DNA of 12,700 nucleotides. Source: Oscillospiraceae bacterium. Its GTDB lineage: Bacteria > Bacillota_A > Clostridia > Oscillospirales > Oscillospiraceae. Of this stretch, positions 4,362 through 12,654 are shown piece by piece. How positions within the stretch are numbered: position 1 is the stretch's first letter; the number at the start of each line of letters is the position of its first letter. The stretch spans positions 1 to 12,700 of the forward strand of contig JAFTBL010000063.1 of the NCBI GenBank assembly GCA_017455225.1, read 5' to 3'. The notes beneath the pieces were generated by a model. The model was not told the DNA's origin, made no database searches, and saw only the letters and a program-made list of their open reading frames with translations. The position numbers and the translations under genes are program-made.

Positions 4362-6122
4362 ATGAAGGAAACCAAGACGAAAAAACGCTCGCTGATCGGG
4401 ACGTTCTTGTCCTATTTCAAGCGGCACAAGGGTCTTTTTTATCTGGACGTGGGCTGCGCTTTGCTGATCGCGCTGATCGACCTGGCCTTCCCGCTGGTGA
4501 CCCGCACCGCCATGTACCGCTGGCTGCCGGACGAGGCGTTTGCCGTGTTCTTTGCGGCCATGGCGTCGGTGGTGCTGGCGTTTTTGCTGCGGGCGTTTTT
4601 GTACTACGTGGTGGGCTATTGGGGCCACACCTTCGGCATCCGGGTTGAGGCGGACATCCGCCGGGATCTCTTTGCCCACATGCAGGAGCTGGGTTTTGAT
4701 TTTTACGACCGCAACCGCACCGGCCAACTGATGAGCCGCCTGACCACCGACCTGTTCGAGGTGACGGAGCTGGCGCACCACGGGCCGGAGGATCTGCTGA
4801 TTTCCGTCATCACCATCGTGGGCGCGCTGGCGGTGATGTTCACCGTGCGCTGGGAGCTGGCGCTGGTGGTGACCTGTATCATCCCGGTGCTGCTGGTGGT
4901 GGTCATGCGCCGCCGCCGCCACATGAGCGACGCTTCCGCCGCCGCCAAGCAGAAGACCGGCGCCATCAACGCCCAGATCGAGTCCAGCCTCAGCGGCGCC
5001 CGCACCACCAAGGCCTTTGCCAACGAAAGCTGCCAGCAGCAGCGGTTCGATCAGGCCAACGAGGTGTTCAAGACCGCCAAGCGGGGTTTCCACCGTGAGA
5101 TGGGTCTGTTTTTCGCCAGCATGGAGTTTTTTGTCAACATCCTGTCCGTGGCGGTCATCGCCGTGGGCGGCTGGCTCATCATGAAGGGGAGGATGAACTA
5201 CATCGACCTTATCACCTTCAACCTGTACGTCACCGCCTTCGTCAACCCCGTGCGCAAGCTGGCCAACTTCGCGGAGATGTTCTCCAGCGGCTTTGCCGGT
5301 CTGCGCCGGTTTGCCGAGCTCATGGACACCCGGCCCACCATTCAGGACGCGCCGGATGCCGCCGAGCTGACGGACGTGCGGGGCGACGTGGAGGTGGATC
5401 ACGTGTCCTTCAGCTATGACGGCGAGGTGGAGGTGCTCCACGATGTATCCCTCCATGCCGCGCCGGGCGAGACCATCGCGGTGGTGGGCCCCAGCGGCGG
5501 CGGCAAGAGCACGCTGTGCCAGCTGCTGCCCCGGTTTTACGAGGTGGGCGCCGGCGCCGTCCGGGTGGACGGGCATGACGTGCGCACCCTGACCCAGTCG
5601 TCCCTGCGGCGCAGCATCGGCATCGTACAGCAGGACGTGTTCCTGTTTGCCGACACCGTGCGGGAGAACATCCGCTACGGCCGTCCCGACGCCACCGACG
5701 AGGAGGTGGAGCAGGCGGCTCGCCGTGCGGAGATCTACGACGACATTGCCGCCATGCCCGACGGGTTCGACACCTACGTGGGGGAGCGGGGCACCCTGCT
5801 CTCCGGCGGGCAGAAGCAGCGTGTGGCCATTGCCCGCATCTTTTTGAAGGATCCGCCCATCCTCATTCTGGACGAGGCCACCTCCGCGCTGGACAGCGTG
5901 ACCGAGAGCCGGATCCAGCATGCCTTCGACCAGCTGTCGGAAGGGCGCACCACGCTGATCATCGCCCACCGGCTCAGCACCATCCGCCGCGCCGGGCGCA
6001 TTCTGGTGGTGCAGGACGGCGTGATCGCCGAGCAGGGGAGCCACCAGGAGCTGATGGCGCTCAACGGCGCCTACGCCCGGCTCTATCGCACCCAGCAGCT
6101 GGGGGTGAGCGAGCATGGATAA
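4362..6122 (+). CDS. ABC exporter half-transporter (MsbA/multidrug-type, fused TMD-NBD)
   Basis: A 586-residue type IV ABC exporter that should work as a homodimer in the cytoplasmic membrane, moving a lipid, drug or peptide outward with ATP. Six predicted membrane helices lie in the first 310 residues (for example about 25-46, 60-87, 143-162, 165-186, 250-275). The ATPase domain is complete: Walker A GPSGGGKST at 376-384, Q-loop Gln424 in QQDVFLF, signature LSGGQ at 480-484, Walker B ILILDE with Asp504 and Glu505, and H-loop His536. All catalytic residues are present. ATG 4362 follows GGAGG (4353-4357) by only four bases; a TTG ten codons upstream lies in the hairpin and has no ribosome binding site. 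The substrate cannot be read from the sequence. It is the first gene of a four-gene operon and overlaps the next gene by eight bases. Confidence 0.93.
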   Translation: MKETKTKKRSLIGTFLSYFKRHKGLFYLDVGCALLIALIDLAFPLVTRTAMYRWLPDEAFAVFFAAMASVVLAFLLRAFLYYVVGYWGHTFGIRVEADIRRDLFAHMQELGFDFYDRNRTGQLMSRLTTDLFEVTELAHHGPEDLLISVITIVGALAVMFTVRWELALVVTCIIPVLLVVVMRRRRHMSDASAAAKQKTGAINAQIESSLSGARTTKAFANESCQQQRFDQANEVFKTAKRGFHREMGLFFASMEFFVNILSVAVIAVGGWLIMKGRMNYIDLITFNLYVTAFVNPVRKLANFAEMFSSGFAGLRRFAELMDTRPTIQDAPDAAELTDVRGDVEVDHVSFSYDGEVEVLHDVSLHAAPGETIAVVGPSGGGKSTLCQLLPRFYEVGAGAVRVDGHDVRTLTQSSLRRSIGIVQQDVFLFADTVRENIRYGRPDATDEEVEQAARRAEIYDDIAAMPDGFDTYVGERGTLLSGGQKQRVAIARIFLKDPPILILDEATSALDSVTESRIQHAFDQLSEGRTTLIIAHRLSTIRRAGRILVVQDGVIAEQGSHQELMALNGAYARLYRTQQLGVSEHG

Positions 6123-6897
6123 GCGGGCGCTGCTGGATCGCGCCGCCGCCAACGAGGAGGAGCGGCTGCTGCTGGGGCGGGTGCTGGACAAGTACGAGCA
6201 GTGCCGCCGCCGCAGCGTGCCCAGCCACACCGCCTTTCTCTCTCCGCAGGAGCAGGCGGCGGCTCTGCGGCTGCTGCACCTGCTGGGGGAGGAATCCTTC
6301 GCCCTCTGGGGCGGCTTTGACGGCGCCGAGCGGCAGCAGCTGCATTTTCTGCCGGAGTGGCAGACGGAGCCGGAGCGCTCCGCCGTGCGGTGCTTGCGCT
6401 GCAGCTTTTACGCCTCCGGCGCCCTGACCCACCGGGATTTTTTGGGCAGCCTCATGGGATTGGGATTGACGAGGGAAAGCGTTGGCGATATACTGATAAG
6501 AAGCAACGCTGCCGACGTGTTCGTGTGCGACACGGTGGCGCCCCACCTGCTGCGGGAGTGGCAGAGCGCGGGGCGGACGGCGCTTCGCGTGGCGGAGATC
6601 CCGCCGGAGGAGGCGGAGCCCCCCGCTCAGACGACCAAAGAGCTGCGGGACACGGTGTCCTCCCTGCGGCTGGACAGCGTGCTGTCCGTGGGCTTTTCCC
6701 TGCCCCGGGGCAAGGCGTCGGAGGCGGTGGAGCGGGGGCGCGTGCAGGTGAACTGGACGGACTGCCTCACGCCGGACAAGCAGGTGGCAGAGGGCGACGT
6801 GCTGACGGTGCGGGGCCTTGGCAAATGCCGGCTTGCCGCCGTGGGCGGTGTGACGAAAAAGGGACGGATCTTCATCACCGTGGAACGGTATCTGTAA
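6115..6897 (+). CDS. ylmH: YlmH-like S4-domain RNA-binding protein
   Basis: A 260-residue protein matching the YlmH family, cytosolic RNA-binding proteins linked in Bacillus to ribosome-associated quality control. The central region carries the family hallmarks FLGSLMGLGLTRESVGDI and VCDTVAPHLL. From about residue 187 to 245 there is an S4 domain (DSVLSVGFSLPRGKASEAVE, then GRVQVNW and EGDVLTVRGLGK), which binds structured RNA. The start ATG overlaps the end of the exporter gene by eight bases (ATGGATAA), with GGGGGTGAG as ribosome binding site, implying translational coupling. In many Firmicutes ylmH lies beside sepF and divIVA in the cell-division cluster; here it is with an ABC exporter, DUF896 and XpaC-like genes. 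Family assignment is firm; the exact role in this organism is inferred. Confidence 0.88.
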   Translation: MDKRALLDRAAANEEERLLLGRVLDKYEQCRRRSVPSHTAFLSPQEQAAALRLLHLLGEESFALWGGFDGAERQQLHFLPEWQTEPERSAVRCLRCSFYASGALTHRDFLGSLMGLGLTRESVGDILIRSNAADVFVCDTVAPHLLREWQSAGRTALRVAEIPPEEAEPPAQTTKELRDTVSSLRLDSVLSVGFSLPRGKASEAVERGRVQVNWTDCLTPDKQVAEGDVLTVRGLGKCRLAAVGGVTKKGRIFITVERYL

Positions 6898-6905
6898 GGA
6901 GCGAC

Positions 6906-7118
6906 ATGGATCAGAAGAAAATCGACCGCATCAACCAGCTTGCGCATAAGGCGAAGGAGCCCGGCGCTCTGACGGAGGCGGAGCAGGCGGAGCGCGCGGC
7001 GCTGCGCCGGGAATACGTGGACGCAGTGGTGGGCAGTCTGCGCAATGAGCTGGAGCACACCTACGTGGTGGACGGGCAGGGGCACAAGCGTCCCCTGCGC
7101 AAAAGAGGAGAGCGGTAA
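6906..7118 (+). CDS. DUF896 (YnzC-type) small protein
   Basis: A 70-residue protein of the DUF896/YnzC family, small helical-hairpin cytosolic proteins of Firmicutes with no settled function. The hallmarks are KIDRINQLAHKAKE at the N-terminus, LTEAEQAERAALRREYVDAV in the second helix, and a C-terminal stretch with SLRNELEHTYVVDGQGHKRP. The length is typical. The start follows AAGGAG at 6896-6901 by four bases and is eight bases after the ylmH stop. The stop overlaps the next start by one base (TAATG), so the two should be coupled. Confidence 0.88.
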   Translation: MDQKKIDRINQLAHKAKEPGALTEAEQAERAALRREYVDAVVGSLRNELEHTYVVDGQGHKRPLRKRGER

Positions 7119-8323
7119 TGGCCTATTACTACTACGACGGCGGGCAGAACCAGCCGCCCAAGAAAAAACCGGGGAACGACGGCCTTTCCTGGGCGCTGAT
7201 CGCCGTTTTCTTCCTCACCGGACTGTGGCCGGTGGGGCTTGCGCTGCTGGTGGCGAAGCTGGTTTCCGGCGGGCAGCAGAAAAAGCCTACGTCCTTCACC
7301 GCTCCCACCGCCGAGGCCAGCCGCACCTCCGTGCAGGAGAAGACCGTCAAAGCGGAGAGCAAGACGGAGAGCAAGACAGTCAGCGCCATGAAAAGCGTCA
7401 CCAAGACCCCTCAATACGGCGAAAAGGGCGCCCGGATCATGCGCATCGTGGGCATCGTGCTGTCCATCGTAGGCGCGCTGGCGATGCTGGGCGGCGTGGA
7501 AACGGTGCTCTCTTCCGCCAACGTGTGGAGCGCCGTGATATCGGAGCTTTCCTATCCGCTGGGCTTTTTGCTGGGCGGCGTGGGGCTGATGCTGGGCGGC
7601 TGGAGCATGAAGCGCCGTGCCCGGCGGTTTGCCAAGTATCTGGCCGCCGCCGGCGACCGCAATGCCGTGCCCATCCAGTTTCTGGCGGACGCGGCGCAGG
7701 TGTCGGAGCCCAAGGCGGAGCGGGAGCTGGAGATGATGGTGGAAAAGGGTCTGTGGGGCCCGGACGCCTACGTGGACAACACCCGTGATATGCTCTTCCG
7801 CACCCGGGCCGCCGCCGCGGAGTACTTTGCCGGGCAGGAGAAGAAGGCGCCCCCCGTGCAGGCGGAGCAGGGCTTTTCCGGCATGCTGCGGAACATCCGC
7901 CGCGCCAACGACCGCATCGCAGACCCGGTGCTTTCGGCCAAGATCGACCGGCTGGAGGAGGTCACCGCCCGCATCTTCAAGACCATCGAGAACGATCCGG
8001 CCAAGAGGGAGAAGGCGTCCACCTTCCTCAACTATTACCTGCCCACCACCCAGAAGCTGCTGGACAGCTATGCCGATTTTGAGGAGGCGGGCGTCAGCGG
8101 CGCCAATCTGTCTCAGGCCAAGGAGCGCATCGAAAAAACCATGGACAACATCGTTTCCGGCTTCGAGCATCAGCTGGACGAGCTGTATCAGGCGGACGCC
8201 ATGGACGTGGACAGCGACATCCGGGTGATGGAGACCATGCTCCGCCGGGACAACGGCTCGGTGGAGGAGGATTTCGGTCTGGGCGGCGGCACCGCCGTGC
8301 AGGAGGAATGGGAGCAGGAGTGA
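7118..8323 (+). CDS. XpaC-like membrane protein (5-bromo-4-chloroindolyl phosphate hydrolysis family)
   Basis: A 401-residue protein with a C-terminal XpaC-like domain (about 252-385), recognised from LNYYLPTTQKLLDSYADFEE and the closing DELYQADAMDVDSDIRVMET, which match the end of that family. The N-terminal half is an extension: a Tyr/Gly/Pro start, a membrane segment at about 23-47, a charged Lys/Glu/Thr linker (50-105), two more membrane segments (about 107-131 and 146-164), then a helical part (RRARRFAKYLAAAGDR, FLADAAQVSEPKAERELE) that may be a small winged-helix-like fold. XpaC genes commonly neighbour telA; no telA is seen here. The ribosome binding site GAGGAG is at 7105-7110. As last gene of the operon it ends 16 bases before the hairpin at 8340. 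The true biochemical function of the family is unclear. Confidence 0.75.
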   Translation: MAYYYYDGGQNQPPKKKPGNDGLSWALIAVFFLTGLWPVGLALLVAKLVSGGQQKKPTSFTAPTAEASRTSVQEKTVKAESKTESKTVSAMKSVTKTPQYGEKGARIMRIVGIVLSIVGALAMLGGVETVLSSANVWSAVISELSYPLGFLLGGVGLMLGGWSMKRRARRFAKYLAAAGDRNAVPIQFLADAAQVSEPKAERELEMMVEKGLWGPDAYVDNTRDMLFRTRAAAAEYFAGQEKKAPPVQAEQGFSGMLRNIRRANDRIADPVLSAKIDRLEEVTARIFKTIENDPAKREKASTFLNYYLPTTQKLLDSYADFEEAGVSGANLSQAKERIEKTMDNIVSGFEHQLDELYQADAMDVDSDIRVMETMLRRDNGSVEEDFGLGGGTAVQEEWEQE

Positions 8324-8338
8324 GCTGCTTTTTATACA

Positions 8339-8388
8339 GCGCCGCGGAGGGGGCCGGCAGACCTCTTCCGCGGCGTTTGATACATATT
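8339..8388 (+). terminator. Terminator after the XpaC-like gene
   Basis: CGCCGCGGAGGGGG (8340-8353) pairs with CCTCTTCCGCGGCG (8362-8375), 14 pairs including two wobbles, around an eight-base loop. The tail TTTGATACATATT is T-rich but broken. It separates the exporter operon from the promoter at 8402. Confidence 0.75.
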
Positions 8389-8401
8389 TAATATGAAACC
8401 C

Positions 8402-8430
8402 TTGCAAAAGCAAAAAAAATGCGCTACAAT
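8402..8430 (+). promoter_or_regulatory. Sigma-A promoter of the trmH-dprA-topA operon
   Basis: TTGCAA (8402-8407), 17-base spacer containing an A8 tract, and TACAAT (8425-8430). AT-rich sequence directly upstream (8380-8394) could act as an UP element. The predicted start near 8437 is about 26 bases before ATG 8463. Confidence 0.85.
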
Positions 8431-8462
8431 GCGAGACAAGTATACGATAGGGGGAGCATATC

Positions 8463-9221
8463 ATGCCCGAAAGGATCACCAGCCGCGCTAACCCGCTGGT
8501 CGCCGCGCTGCGCCGTCTGGCGTCCTCCGGCGCCTTCCGGAGGGAGAGCGGCCGCTTCCTGTGCGACAGCCCCAAGCTGCTGCGGGAGGCGCTGCAATGG
8601 GGCGCCGGGGTGGACACGGTGGTGTACACCGCCGCCGCGGACTTGCCGCCGCTGCCGTCCTCCGTTCGCCGGGTGGAGGTGCCGGAGGAGCTGATGGCAT
8701 GGCTCTCTCCCATGAAAACGCCTCAGGGCGTGGTGTTCACCTGTCCGCTGCCGTCCCTTGTGCCGCCGCCGGTACTGCCCGGCGGGCGCTACGCGGTGCT
8801 GGACGGGGTGCAGGATCCCGGCAACGTGGGCACGGTGCTGCGCACGCTGGACGCCTTCGAGGGCGACGGCGTGATCCTGCTGCCGGGCTGTGCCGACCCC
8901 TTTGGTTACAAGGCGGTGCGCGCCTCCATGGGCGCTGTGTTCCGCCGCCCGGTGTACCGCTGTACGGTGCCGGAGCTGGCGTCCCTTCTCGGGCGCAGCG
9001 GCCTGCCCCTTTACGGCGCGGCGCTGCGGCACGACACGGCGGACGTGCGGTGCGTGGATCTGCGCCGCTGCGCCGTGGCCATCGGCGCGGAGGGGCAGGG
9101 CCTGAGCGAGGCGGTGCTGGATCTGTGTGAAAAGACGGTGCGTATTCCCATGAGCGGGCGGTGCGAGTCGCTGAACGCGGCGGCGGCCGCCGCGGTGCTT
9201 CTGTGGGAGGGCTACCGGTGA
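8463..9221 (+). CDS. TrmH/SpoU-family RNA 2'-O-ribose methyltransferase
   Basis: A 252-residue SpoU-type enzyme that transfers a methyl group from S-adenosylmethionine to a ribose 2'-OH in RNA, most likely 23S rRNA (RlmB/YsgA-like). The N-terminal substrate-binding domain (about 1-100) opens with ITSRANPLVAALRRL and the typical FLCDSPKLLREAL. The C-terminal knotted SPOUT domain shows motif 1 DGVQDPGNVGTVLRT (Asp114, Asn121, catalytic Arg127), motif 2 IGAEGQGLS from 207, and motif 3 IPMSGRCESLNAAAAAAV with Asn238. All key residues are present and the length is typical. GGGGAG at 8451-8456 lies six bases before ATG. It is the first gene of the operon; dprA follows after 13 bases. The exact methylated nucleotide cannot be told from sequence alone. 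Confidence 0.9.
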   Translation: MPERITSRANPLVAALRRLASSGAFRRESGRFLCDSPKLLREALQWGAGVDTVVYTAAADLPPLPSSVRRVEVPEELMAWLSPMKTPQGVVFTCPLPSLVPPPVLPGGRYAVLDGVQDPGNVGTVLRTLDAFEGDGVILLPGCADPFGYKAVRASMGAVFRRPVYRCTVPELASLLGRSGLPLYGAALRHDTADVRCVDLRRCAVAIGAEGQGLSEAVLDLCEKTVRIPMSGRCESLNAAAAAAVLLWEGYR

Positions 9222-9234
9222 AGGAGGAAACGTC

Positions 9235-10425
9235 ATGGCGGCGCTGAAGTATTGGATCTGGCTTTCCACGCTTCCGGGTCTGAGCGACCGCAGCGCCCTG
9301 ACGCTGCTGGAGCATTTCGCCTCGCCGGAGGACGTGTACTATTCCGACGCCGGGGACGCCATGGAGGCGGGCCTTTCGCAGGAGCAGGCCCGCTGTGTGG
9401 AGGATAAATCCCTGCGCCGGGTCGAGCAGGTGCTGTCTGACTGCGCCGGGGGCGACCTGTTTGCCGTGACCATGGCGGACGCGTCCTATCCCGCCCGGCT
9501 GCGCAATATCTACGATCCGCCGCTCCTTCTCTACGGCAGGGGCGCCATGCCGCTTTTTGACGAGGAGGCGGTCGTTGCCGTGGTGGGCACCCGCCGCGCC
9601 ACGCCCTATGGGCTGAGGGCGGCGGAGGAGCTGTCCTATCAGATGGCGAAGGAGGGCGCGCTGGTGGTGTCCGGCATGGCCAGGGGCATCGACGCCGCGG
9701 CCCACCGGGGTGCATTGAAGGCCGGCGGCTTTACGGCGGCGGTGCTGGGCTGCGGCGTGGACGTGGTCTACCCGCCGGAAAACCGGCGGCTGTATGAGGA
9801 TATCGCCGCCGCCGGCGTGATCTTGTCGGAATATCCGCCCGGCACTCCGCCGGAGCGGTGGCATTTTCCCCAACGCAACCGGATCATCAGCGGTCTGAGC
9901 CTTGCCACGCTGGTGATCGAGGCGCCGGAAAAGAGCGGCGCGCTGGTGTCGGCGGAATGTGCGCTGGAGCAGGGGCGGGACGTTTTTGCGGTGCCCGGGC
10001 CCATCGACGCGCCCACCAGCCGGGGCTGTCACCGCCTGATCCGCAGCGGCGCCGGGCTGGTGGGTGAAGCGTGGGACGTGCTGGGCGAATACGCGTCCCG
10101 ATTTCCGCACAAGCTGCGGCAAAGGGCGGACGTTCTGCCCCGCCGGGAGGAGATCGCCCAGGCCGTGCCGGGCGAGGCGGAGCCGGTGGCCGACCTGCCG
10201 GCGCTGGAGCCGGAGCGCTTCCGGGCGCTGGAGGAGACACAGCAAAAGGTACTGCGGACGCTGGAGACCCGGCGTCCCATGCTGGCGGACGATATCGCCG
10301 AGACATCGGAGCTGCCGGTGCGGCAGGTGCTGTCGGCATTGACGGTATTGGAGATCGAGGGGCTGATCCGGGCGCAGGGAGCGCGCAGCTTCGTGCGGAC
10401 GGTGCAGCTGCCGGAGGAGGAGTAA
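9235..10425 (+). CDS. dprA: DNA-processing protein DprA (Smf)
   Basis: A 396-residue DprA, which binds incoming single-stranded DNA in natural transformation and loads RecA; it is also kept in many non-competent bacteria. An N-terminal helix-hairpin-helix-like part (TLPGLSDRSALTLLEHF) leads into YPARLRNIYDPPLLLYGRG. The Rossmann-type core follows with VVGTRRATPYG (Gly118), SGMARGIDAAAH from Ser146, VVYPPENRRLY, FPQRNRIISGLS and GALVSAECALEQGR. From about 330 to 390 there is a C-terminal winged helix (ADDIAETSELPVRQVLSAL, EIEGLIRAQG), as in longer DprA forms. AAGGAGG at 9221-9227 overlaps the trmH stop and lies seven bases before ATG. topA starts six bases after its stop, the common Firmicutes dprA-topA order. 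Confidence 0.96.
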   Translation: MAALKYWIWLSTLPGLSDRSALTLLEHFASPEDVYYSDAGDAMEAGLSQEQARCVEDKSLRRVEQVLSDCAGGDLFAVTMADASYPARLRNIYDPPLLLYGRGAMPLFDEEAVVAVVGTRRATPYGLRAAEELSYQMAKEGALVVSGMARGIDAAAHRGALKAGGFTAAVLGCGVDVVYPPENRRLYEDIAAAGVILSEYPPGTPPERWHFPQRNRIISGLSLATLVIEAPEKSGALVSAECALEQGRDVFAVPGPIDAPTSRGCHRLIRSGAGLVGEAWDVLGEYASRFPHKLRQRADVLPRREEIAQAVPGEAEPVADLPALEPERFRALEETQQKVLRTLETRRPMLADDIAETSELPVRQVLSALTVLEIEGLIRAQGARSFVRTVQLPEEE

Positions 10426-10431
10426 AAAGCT

Positions 10432-12654
10432 ATGGCAAAGAAAGCGGAAAAGAATCTGGTGATCGTGGAGTCCCCGGCCAAGGCCAAGACCATCGGCAAA
10501 TATCTGGGCAGTGACTACGTGGTGAAGGCCTGCATGGGGCACCTGCGTGATCTGCCCAAAAGCAGCATCGGCGTGGACATCGAGAACGATTTCACCCCGG
10601 ATTACCGCCCCATCAAGGGCAAGGAGGAGATCATCCGGGATCTGAAGAAGGCGGCAGACGCCAGTGCCGCCGTGTATCTGGCCACCGACCCGGACCGTGA
10701 GGGCGAGGCCATTTCCTGGCATTTGCAGCACCTTTTGGAGCTGGACGAGAAGAAGACCCGCCGGGTGACCTTCAACGAGATCACCAAAAAGGTGGTCAGC
10801 GACAGCATTGCCGCCCCCCGGGGCATCGATCAGGATCTGGTGGACGCCCAGCAGGCGCGCCGGCTTCTGGACCGGGTGGTGGGCTATCAGATCTCACCCA
10901 TCATGTGGCGCAAGATCCGCCGGGGTCTGAGCGCAGGGCGCGTGCAGAGCGTGGCCACCCGTCTGGTGGACGACCGCGACCGTGAGATCGACGCCTTCCG
11001 GGCGGAGGAATACTGGACGCTGGACGCACTGCTGCAGACCGACGGCGGCGACAGCTTCACCGCCGGCTACTACGGCAAAAACGGCAAGCGCCACCAGCCC
11101 GCCTCCCGGGAGGAGGTGGAGGCGCTGGAGCGGGAGCTGCGCACCCTGCCCTTCACCGTCAGCAGCGTCAAGCGGGCGGACAAGAGCCGCGCCCCCGCGC
11201 CGCCGTTCACCACCTCCACCCTGCAGCAGGAGGCGTCCCGCCGGCTGAACATGACCCCCCGCCGCACCATGGCCATCGCCCAGCAGCTGTATGAGGGCGT
11301 TGACGTCACCGGCGAGGGCACGGTGGGTCTGATCACCTATATGCGTACCGATTCTCTGCGGATCTCCGCCGAGGCGCAGCACGCCGCCCGCGCGTTCATC
11401 GACGGGCGCTACGGTGAGGCGTACCGTCCTGCCGGCTACCGGCAGTTCAAGGCCAAGGCCGGGGCGCAGGACGCTCACGAAGCCATCCGCCCCAGCAACG
11501 TCTCCCTCACGCCGGAGCAGGTGCGCTCCGACCTGACGGCGGAGCAGTATCGTCTCTACCGCCTGATCTGGAGCCGTTTTCTGGCCAGCCAGATGTCCAA
11601 CGCCGTGTATGACAGCGTGAACGTAGAGGTCACCGCCGGGCGCTACGCCTTCCGCGCCAGCGCCAGCACGCCCAAGTTCGCCGGCTACACCGCCGTGTAC
11701 GAGGAGAGCCGGGACGAGGAGAAGGAGGAGAAGGAGCTGACGCTGCCGCCCCTGCGGGAAGGGGAGCCGGTGGCGCTGCAGAGCTTTGCCTCCGACCAGC
11801 ATTTCACCCAGCCTCCCGCCCATTATACCGAGGCCACTCTCATCCGCGCCATGGAGGAGCAGGGCATCGGCCGTCCCTCCACCTACGCGCCCACCGTGTC
11901 CACCATCCTGGATCGCGGCTACGTGAAAAAGGAGGGCAAGTACCTGTACGTCACCGGACTGGGCCGTGCCGTGACCGGCTGGATGGAGCAGTATTTCTCC
12001 GATGTGGCGGACGTGCATTTCACCGCCCACATGGAGCAGCTTCTGGACAGCGTGGAGGAGGGCAAGACCCCGTGGAAGAACGTGCTGCGGGAGTTCTACA
12101 CCGGCTTTTCCGATCGGCTGGAGAAGGCTGCCGGCAGCGATTATGTGAAGATCCCCGCCGCCGTCAGCGATGAGGTCTGCCCTGTCTGCGGCCGCAATCT
12201 GGTGGAGAAGGAGGGGCGCTTCGGCCCGTTTTTGGCCTGCCCCGGCTTCCCGGAGTGCAGCTTTACCATGCCGCTGGTGGTGCAGATGCCGGGCCGTTGC
12301 CCCAAGTGCGGCGGCCGGCTGATGAAACGCACCGGCGTCAGCAAAAAGACCGGCAAGCAGTACACCTATTACTGCTGTGAATTCGTGAACAACCACTCCG
12401 GCGGCACTACCTGCGATTTCATGAGCTGGGACGTGCCGGTGAAGGATGACTGTCCCGCCTGCGGCCAGACCATGTTCAAGCGGGCAGGCCGGGGGTTCAA
12501 GCGCCCCTTCTGCATCAATCCCGCCTGCAGCAACTTCCTGCCGGAGGACAAGCGGGGCTACTATAAGAAGACGGACAAGGACGACAAAACGGAGAAGGCT
12601 GCCCCCAAGAAGGCTGCCGCCAAAAAGACCGCCCCCAAGGGGAAGAAGGCATGA
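10432..12654 (+). CDS. topA: DNA topoisomerase I (type IA)
   Basis: A 740-residue type IA topoisomerase that relaxes negative supercoils by a single-strand break and passage. The Toprim domain holds VIVESPAKAKTIGKYLG (Glu13) and the metal-binding DPDREGEAISW (Asp86, Asp88, Glu90). The active-site Tyr303 lies in GLITYMRTDSLRIS, and EQGIGRPSTYAPTVSTIL is also present. Three C-terminal zinc ribbons are intact: Cys583/586/603/609; Cys623/626 with Cys648 or 649 and Cys661; Cys674/677/694/699. The protein ends in a Lys/Ala-rich tail after about residue 710, a common DNA-contacting extension. The GGAGGAGGAG ribosome binding site (10413-10422) lies inside the end of dprA, implying coupling. The stop overlaps trmFO by four bases (ATGA). 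Length and domain order are normal for Firmicutes. Confidence 0.98.
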   Translation: MAKKAEKNLVIVESPAKAKTIGKYLGSDYVVKACMGHLRDLPKSSIGVDIENDFTPDYRPIKGKEEIIRDLKKAADASAAVYLATDPDREGEAISWHLQHLLELDEKKTRRVTFNEITKKVVSDSIAAPRGIDQDLVDAQQARRLLDRVVGYQISPIMWRKIRRGLSAGRVQSVATRLVDDRDREIDAFRAEEYWTLDALLQTDGGDSFTAGYYGKNGKRHQPASREEVEALERELRTLPFTVSSVKRADKSRAPAPPFTTSTLQQEASRRLNMTPRRTMAIAQQLYEGVDVTGEGTVGLITYMRTDSLRISAEAQHAARAFIDGRYGEAYRPAGYRQFKAKAGAQDAHEAIRPSNVSLTPEQVRSDLTAEQYRLYRLIWSRFLASQMSNAVYDSVNVEVTAGRYAFRASASTPKFAGYTAVYEESRDEEKEEKELTLPPLREGEPVALQSFASDQHFTQPPAHYTEATLIRAMEEQGIGRPSTYAPTVSTILDRGYVKKEGKYLYVTGLGRAVTGWMEQYFSDVADVHFTAHMEQLLDSVEEGKTPWKNVLREFYTGFSDRLEKAAGSDYVKIPAAVSDEVCPVCGRNLVEKEGRFGPFLACPGFPECSFTMPLVVQMPGRCPKCGGRLMKRTGVSKKTGKQYTYYCCEFVNNHSGGTTCDFMSWDVPVKDDCPACGQTMFKRAGRGFKRPFCINPACSNFLPEDKRGYYKKTDKDDKTEKAAPKKAAAKKTAPKGKKA

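Noticed and set aside
2216..4375. Long minus-strand open frame opposite the transglutaminase-like gene (similar ones at 4092-6230 and 8737-10731)
   Set aside because: Long antisense frames are expected in GC-rich genes. They are His/Gln/Arg-rich with no recognisable family, and the plus-strand genes carry clear catalytic motifs.
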